This document shows positions 59,427 to 64,000 of a DNA stretch of 64,000 bases, one piece after another; positions within the stretch are counted from its first letter, which is position 1; each line of letters opens with the position of its first letter. The DNA is from Nitrosomonas sp. Lineage in GTDB: Bacteria; Pseudomonadota; Gammaproteobacteria; Burkholderiales; Nitrosomonadaceae. The notes under the pieces were generated by a model. It was not told the DNA's origin. It was given only the letters and a program-made list of their open reading frames with translations, and did not search any database. Where the stretch lies: the NCBI GenBank assembly GCA_019635215.1, contig JAHBZZ010000011.1:50985-114984 (forward strand), written 5' to 3'. Position numbers and translations under genes: made by a program.

Positions 59427-60647
59427 ATGCTGGAAATAGCTCTGGGTGTATTTTTTTTCACTTCAATCGTCATCGTACTGGTTTTCCTGATTCTGGGCGC
59501 ACGTTCCGTGCTGCTGGCGCAAGGCAATGTCAGGATTGTCGTCAACGACCAGCGTACCATTCAAGCGCCGGCAGGCGGAAAACTCCTTGGCACGCTGGCT
59601 GAGGCGGGCATATTCGTCAGTTCTCCGTGCGGGGGTGGTGGTTCCTGCGGCCAGTGCCGGGTCAGAGTTTTCGAAGGCGGCGGTGCCATTCTGTCCACCG
59701 AAACCGCGCATATCAATAAACGCGATGCGCGCATCGGCTATCGCCTGTCCTGCCAGGTGGCGGTCAAGCAGGATATGAAAGTTGCTGTGCCCGATGAAGT
59801 TTTTGGCGTCAGGAAATGGGAATGCACAGTACGTTCCAACCATAACGTCGCCACCTTTATCAAGGAATTGATCTTGGAGCTTCCCGCCGGGGAAAATGTC
59901 GCATTTCGTGCGGGCGGCTATATCCAGATTGTATGTCCGCCGCATCGCTGTGCCTTCAAGGATTTTGACATTGCGGAATGGTTCCGGAAGGACTGGGATC
60001 GTTTCAATCTCTGGCAATATGTTTCAGAAACACAGGAAACTGTTACGCGCGCGTACTCGATGGCGAATTACCCGGAGGAACGTGGCATCATCACGTTGAA
60101 CGTGCGCATTGCCACCCCGCCACCCAGAACAGACGGTATTCCCCCCGGCCAGGGTTCATCGTATATATTTACGCTCAAACCCGGCGATAAAGTGACCATC
60201 ATGGGGCCATTCGGCGATTTCTTTGCGCGTGAAACCAACAACGAAATGGTTTTCATCGGTGGCGGTGCGGGTATGGCGCCAATGCGTTCGCATATTTTTG
60301 ATCAGCTGTGCCGACTCAACAGCAAACGCAAGATAACATTCTGGTATGGCGCACGCTCCAGGAATGAGATGTTCTACGCTGAGGATTTTGACAGGCTTGC
60401 GCGTGAGCACGAAAATTTCGCATGGCATGTGGCGCTGTCGGAACCCTTACCCGAAGACGGCTGGAAAGGTTACACCGGCTTCATTCACCAGGTGTTGTAT
60501 GATGAGTACCTGGAAAATCACCCTGCACCGGAAGATTGCGAGTATTATTTATGCGGTCCGCCGATGATGAGCAAGGCGGTCATTGCAATGCTGTTGGATC
60601 AGGGCGTCGAACAGGACAATATTCTGTTCGACGATTTTGGCGGTTGA
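59427..60647 (+). CDS. nqrF: Na+-translocating NADH:quinone oxidoreductase subunit F
   Basis: 406 residues. An N-terminal helix (about 5-25) precedes a 2Fe-2S ferredoxin domain with Cys68, Cys74, Cys77 ([12 protein letters not shown]) and Cys109. The FAD site is RAYSMANYP and the NADH site is [14 protein letters not shown], with LCGPPMM near the C-terminus. It takes electrons from NADH at the cytosolic face. Nitrogen-oxidising bacteria could use the complex in reverse to make NADH; that is inference. Confidence 0.97.
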   Translation: MLEIALGVFFFTSIVIVLVFLILGARSVLLAQGNVRIVVNDQRTIQAPAGGKLLGTLAEAGIFVSSPCGGGGSCGQCRVRVFEGGGAILSTETAHINKRDARIGYRLSCQVAVKQDMKVAVPDEVFGVRKWECTVRSNHNVATFIKELILELPAGENVAFRAGGYIQIVCPPHRCAFKDFDIAEWFRKDWDRFNLWQYVSETQETVTRAYSMANYPEERGIITLNVRIATPPPRTDGIPPGQGSSYIFTLKPGDKVTIMGPFGDFFARETNNEMVFIGGGAGMAPMRSHIFDQLCRLNSKRKITFWYGARSRNEMFYAEDFDRLAREHENFAWHVALSEPLPEDGWKGYTGFIHQVLYDEYLENHPAPEDCEYYLCGPPMMSKAVIAMLLDQGVEQDNILFDDFGG

Positions 60648-60671
60648 TTATTGATTTTCATTGATCAGGCT

Positions 60672-61928
60672 ATGCTTCGACCATTGACACCATCGCGCAT
60701 ACTTAGCATTTCCGTTGCTGCGATTATCTTTTTTATGATCATTGCGGTCATTTCCGGCCGATCTTCTTCACCGCCGGTATTATTGCATCTTACCGGCAGC
60801 ACGATGGGCACCGTTTATGCTGTCAAATACCGTCATGTGCCCGAGAGCTCTTCTGTAAGCGAAATGCAGTTGGAAATCGAGCGGCAGCTTGCGGAAATTA
60901 ATCAGACCATGTCCACGTATGATCCAGAATCGGAACTGTCGCGTTTCAATCGTTCCGGATCAACGGATTGGATACCTGTTTCAGCTCCGCTTTATACCGT
61001 TCTCAAGGCTGCGCTCGAAATTGGCAGTCAGAGCAAGGGTGCTTTTGATATTACCGTCGGTCCGTTGGTCAATCTCTGGGGGTTTGGGCCGCAAGACCGG
61101 ACAAAGCGCATTCCAGATGCAGCGGAAATTGCCGCGGTGCTGGAACGTACCGGGCACGACAAGCTTATACTGCATGATACCGTATCGGCTGTGCGCAAAA
61201 CCCGTGCCGATGTCTATGCCGATCTTTCCGGAATTGCCAAGGGATACGCAGTCGATCAAATTGCCGTAATGCTTGAACGTTATGGCATCGCGCACTATAT
61301 GGTCGAAATCGGCGGGGAAATCCGGGCGCGTGGAACCAATGCGCAGCAAATGCCCTGGCAGATCGGTATTGACAAACCGCAAACGCATGGCCGTATGGTG
61401 CAGAAGGTGTTGCCGCTCAATAATACCGCGCTGGCCACTTCAGGGAATTATCGCAACTACTTTATGATCGATAACCGGCGTTACATGCATATCATTGATC
61501 CCGCGACGGGCTGGCCGGCGGAAAGCCGCCTGGCTTCAGTTACCGTACTGGCCGAGACTTGCATGCTGGCCGATGCCTGGGCGACTGCTTTGCTGGTATT
61601 GGGTTTTGAACGCGGCATGGCAATGGCCGAACGGCTTGGTTTGCAGGCGCTGTTCATCGCCGATCGGGACGGCATTTTTACCGAGCACGCCACCAGCCAT
61701 TTCGAGTCAAACGATACGCAAAGTTTCGCCGCCACTTTTCTGATGGCTTTTCTGGTCATGGGCATTGCCATTGCTGCCATGGCGATTGGCGTGATGATGG
61801 GCCGCAAGCCGATTGCCGGCAGCTGCGGCGGACTCGGGCGGCTGGGGCTGGGATGTGACGGTGGTTGTAGCAGGCCCTGCTTATCCGGTGAGGACCACAA
61901 GTCTTCCGTGGATAAGCCAGGGCCGTGA
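60672..61928 (+). CDS. apbE: FMN transferase ApbE fused to NqrM maturation factor
   Basis: 418 residues from ATG 60672; a TTG at 60651 would add seven. A signal/anchor helix leads to the ApbE domain (TGSTMGTVYAVKY, DVYADLSGIAKGYAVDQI, VEIGGEIRARG, IDPATGWPAE, DAWATALLVLG), ending near residue 345 in the TTG numbering. Residues 358-412 of that numbering are a complete NqrM: membrane helix FLMAFLVMGIAIAAMAIGV, then GRKPIAGSCGG and Cys392, Cys402, Cys406 and Cys410. ApbE attaches FMN to NqrB and NqrC; NqrM is needed for the iron centre in NqrD/E. The genes are usually separate neighbours. Confidence 0.9.
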   Translation: MLRPLTPSRILSISVAAIIFFMIIAVISGRSSSPPVLLHLTGSTMGTVYAVKYRHVPESSSVSEMQLEIERQLAEINQTMSTYDPESELSRFNRSGSTDWIPVSAPLYTVLKAALEIGSQSKGAFDITVGPLVNLWGFGPQDRTKRIPDAAEIAAVLERTGHDKLILHDTVSAVRKTRADVYADLSGIAKGYAVDQIAVMLERYGIAHYMVEIGGEIRARGTNAQQMPWQIGIDKPQTHGRMVQKVLPLNNTALATSGNYRNYFMIDNRRYMHIIDPATGWPAESRLASVTVLAETCMLADAWATALLVLGFERGMAMAERLGLQALFIADRDGIFTEHATSHFESNDTQSFAATFLMAFLVMGIAIAAMAIGVMMGRKPIAGSCGGLGRLGLGCDGGCSRPCLSGEDHKSSVDKPGP

Positions 61929-61999
61929 GCGCCGGACTACTCCTTTTGTCATATTGCAATATTCTGAATGGATGATGACAAATGGAGGTGCTCAGGCTT

Positions 62000-62794
62000 T
62001 TATTTGTTGGACAATATGGCGCGTCCATTTACATCCTGCGCCGGGCGTGCATTATTTGTGTAAAAACTTTTAAATTGCTCAAGTTGTGCTTCTGAAATTG
62101 TTATCGGATCTGCCAGAAGGTACCATTGCACACCTTCACTGCAAGGTGGCGTGGTTAAAGAGCCCGCCAGAGTGAAATATTCCAGATTGTTGTGACTCTG
62201 TTGCTGTGGAAGAAATACGGCCGGATCGATCTGAATGCCCGTATCTGCATTGCTTTCTCCTCCTTGAGTGGGCATGTTATCCAAAACTGTCTGAAAAGCC
62301 GGATGTTCCTCCCCGAGTTCTATGGCAACCGCCAGAACTGCAATTCTACCGTCTTCATTAATGTGTACAAAATGTAATTCGGCCGGAAAGTGATCGCCAT
62401 TGATCACATGTTCGCTGGGCTCATGGAAATGAAATTGAATCAGCGGGATGGTTTCTTCTCCCACCTTCAGTCCGCCGGAATAACCAATCGAAGTATTGAC
62501 CTGCACGGCGTGCCCACTATTGAAGAAAGTCGCCGTATCGGCGCCGTATAAAGCCGCCAGCTGATTTAACGGCTTGGAAGTTAATTGTACGGCAGCAAGA
62601 TCAACCGGTGATTGATGCTGGCCTACACCGCATTCCGCATAAGGGTAGGATCGCGGTGCCGGTTGTGTTGTATCCTCGATAGCCCACCAGGGAGTCGGGT
62701 CATCATAATCCCAGTGAGGTGAGGCTGAGGTGGCAGTGGTCGTGTGATACAAGAAAAACAGGACAGGTAAACTTTTCAAAATTTTTGATTCCAT
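62000..62794 (-). CDS. Alpha-type carbonic anhydrase, exported
   Basis: 264 residues with a signal peptide of about 24. Zinc ligands are His122 and His124 (QFHFHEPSEH) and His141 (ELHFVHI). Cys55 and the cysteine in TTPPCSEGVQW form the conserved disulfide, and HWDYDDP and GQHQSPVDL are family landmarks. It interconverts CO2 and bicarbonate in the periplasm, useful to an autotroph. It is convergent with the apbE-nqrM gene. Confidence 0.94.
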   Translation of the reverse strand: MESKILKSLPVLFFLYHTTTATSASPHWDYDDPTPWWAIEDTTQPAPRSYPYAECGVGQHQSPVDLAAVQLTSKPLNQLAALYGADTATFFNSGHAVQVNTSIGYSGGLKVGEETIPLIQFHFHEPSEHVINGDHFPAELHFVHINEDGRIAVLAVAIELGEEHPAFQTVLDNMPTQGGESNADTGIQIDPAVFLPQQQSHNNLEYFTLAGSLTTPPCSEGVQWYLLADPITISEAQLEQFKSFYTNNARPAQDVNGRAILSNK

Positions 62795-62823
62795 GCTGAA
62801 CTCCGATTATTAAAACGAATGAA

Positions 62824-63072
62824 TTAACAGGTGTGTTTTCTACAGTAATCAATCATTGATGGTTTTTGATCCGTATTTGAATCTTGCTGTTGTGCAGCTG
62901 AATTTTGTTTCTGATTGGATAAGATTGATTTCAATCGCGATTGCGGCGCTGCATCAACCGAAGGTTGGTTTTGTTGAGTGGGAATAGGAGATGGTTCCAG
63001 TCCTTTATCCGGCTCGGCAAAACTTAACATACTTACGCTCAGTAGCGCGGCAAAAAAAAGTTTTTTAAACAT
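62824..63072 (-). CDS. Small exported protein of unknown function
   Basis: 82 residues with a clear signal peptide (KKLFFAALLSVSMLSFA) and a GGAGGAAA ribosome site. The mature part is Gln/Ser/Pro-rich and ends DYCRKHTC with two cysteines. No family recognised. It lies 29 bp upstream of the carbonic anhydrase gene on the same strand, so cotranscription is likely. Confidence 0.65.
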   Translation of the reverse strand: MFKKLFFAALLSVSMLSFAEPDKGLEPSPIPTQQNQPSVDAAPQSRLKSILSNQKQNSAAQQQDSNTDQKPSMIDYCRKHTC

Positions 63073-63380
63073 AATTTTTCCTCCTTAAAACAAAAATCAA
63101 GATTGAGATTTTGAATAGGTTCTTAAGCTACATTTTTGACTGTAGCACACCGAATGTTAAGAAAATCTAAACTAAACAATAATAATTATTAGAACTATTT
63201 TTGGTTCAAGCAGCGGAGATACTGTTGAGTGGATTTGTGAGCGCGGTATACTGAGTGGCCGGCAAGAAGGATTGCAAGGAAAACGGTTATTCCGCTGTGC
63301 CCCATTGTTCTGTCACTATCGGTGGATTTTGCCGGCAGGCAAAACATTTTTGTGCCTTGAAAAGGAAAAAGGAGAAAAAT

Positions 63381-63743
63381 ATGAATCGCTACATTGATGG
63401 ATTTATCATTCCCGTACCGACAGCGCGTATTGACGACTACCGTAATATGGCTGAAAAGGCGGCGCAGATCTGGAAAGAACATGGTGCCCTCGATTACTGG
63501 GAATGCATTGGTGACGATATGGATGTACAGGACACCTTATCATTTCCACAGCTTGCTAATATAAAACCGGGTGAAACGGTAATATTTGCGTGGGTGGTGT
63601 TCGAATCCCGGGAAGCCCGGGATTCGGCGAATGTAAAAATATTCGAAGATCCTCGCGTAAAAGAGATGATGGATTCATCGGATCAGATATTTGACTGTAA
63701 ACGAATGGCATATGGCGGTTTCAAGCCATTAGTGCATGCATAA
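63381..63743 (+). CDS. DUF1428 family protein
   Basis: 120 residues from ATG 63381 with AAAAAGGAG upstream; the longer open frame to 63255 has no family resemblance. MNRYIDGFIIPVPTARIDDYR, GALDYWECIGDDM, IFAWVVFESREARD and FDCKRMAYGGF are DUF1428 blocks, a dimeric ferredoxin-like alpha/beta fold (relative of YbaA). Function is not established. Confidence 0.9.
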   Translation: MNRYIDGFIIPVPTARIDDYRNMAEKAAQIWKEHGALDYWECIGDDMDVQDTLSFPQLANIKPGETVIFAWVVFESREARDSANVKIFEDPRVKEMMDSSDQIFDCKRMAYGGFKPLVHA

Positions 63744-64000
63744 AAGATCTTACTGAAGAGTGCATTGCCGCGATTAAAATCGAATTTAAAGTGCTCACAT
63801 ACTGCAAGTATGCTCCTTTTTTTCGTTCCGTTTTGCCTTGCACCACACCCCTTGATCGAGATCTTGAACAGGTTTTCATAGAAAATATTTTCCGGAAATC
63901 CTGTGTATATACCCGGCTTCATTTCGTACATCATTCATTTTTCACTCTTATTTAGCCTTTATAGCGGCCCCATTTCTTGTACACTACCCCCATCTGATTA
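63744..64000. other. Non-coding end of window, weak hairpin
   Basis: 257 bp without a supported gene. CATACT (63798-63803) and AGTATG (63807-63812) form a small stem followed by seven T (63817-63823), a weak terminator for the DUF1428 gene. A frame on the minus strand (GCGARQNG, CEHFKFDFNRGNALF) looks like a sequence I associate with recurrent intergenic repeats rather than a protein; this is unverified. Confidence 0.4.

Noticed and set aside
63178-63190. AATAATAATTATT palindrome upstream of the small exported protein gene, resembling a Fur box
   Set aside because: It misses several positions of the 7-1-7 operator and is simple A+T sequence; no well-placed promoter hexamers were seen with it.

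Overview
The window looks like a chromosomal segment of a betaproteobacterium, most likely Nitrosomonadaceae (Nitrosomonas-like). The grounds are the his-hinT-tat gene order, the complete Na+-NQR operon, moderate GC, the copper-handling genes and the general protein similarity. This assignment rests on recognition only; no database search was possible.

Layout. 1-5600: the 3' end of a fold-type-I Orn/Lys/Arg decarboxylase, a bestrophin-like channel, a YdcH-type small protein, a glutathione peroxidase, a large CopD / cytochrome c / thioredoxin-like fusion (minus) and thioredoxin TrxC. 5600-8230: copper export genes copA-copZ (minus). 8300-11032: a decayed integron. It has an intI integrase pseudogene in several frames (minus), an attI-like junction, and three divergently read gene cassettes (VOC protein; NYN-LOTUS protein; frameshifted DUF4160 plus DUF2442) separated by attC-like sites. 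11200-12800: a SlyB-like secreted protein and a vapBC-type locus whose toxin is frameshifted. 12937-20011: one long minus-strand cluster hisC-hisB-hisH-hisA-hisF-hisI-hisE-hinT-tatA-tatB-tatC. 20174-26255: yicC, prfC and a YejE/YejF-like peptide ABC transporter. 26578-28666: a NarL-type regulator and an unusual receiver-PAS-histidine kinase. 28667-29628: a long region with a 19-bp perfect inverted repeat and gene fragments. 29629-33700: cheR-cheD-cheB, an NlpC/P60 lipoprotein, an ICMT-like membrane methyltransferase and a DUF4389 protein. 33713-45359: MBL hydrolase, acsA, HD-GYP protein, M17 aminopeptidase, thyA-folA, a fold-type-III ornithine/lysine decarboxylase-like enzyme and a penicillin acylase family protein. 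45500-52400: a tiny IS3-type remnant, rnpB (RNase P RNA), a TolC family protein, a PCMT-like methyltransferase, a TPP riboswitch with thiC, uppP and a dolichol-kinase-like membrane protein. 52565-52797: a strong candidate for an undescribed Fur-controlled small RNA. 52796-64000: an LprI/MliC-type protein, a CBS-pair protein, nqrABCDEF, an ApbE-NqrM fusion, an alpha carbonic anhydrase, a small exported protein and a DUF1428 protein.

How the genes work together. The nqr operon encodes all six subunits of the sodium-pumping NADH:quinone oxidoreductase. Directly after it comes one fused gene that appears to supply both the FMN transferase for NqrB/NqrC and the iron-delivery/maturation factor NqrM. 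The his cluster makes most of the histidine pathway (hisG and hisD are not in the window) and continues into hinT and the Tat export genes. copA/copZ with the CopD fusion form a copper-handling neighbourhood.

The two items most worth following up are the Fur box / sigma-70 promoter / three-hairpin / terminator unit at 52565-52797, which holds no ORF on its strand, and the fossil integron at 8300-11032.
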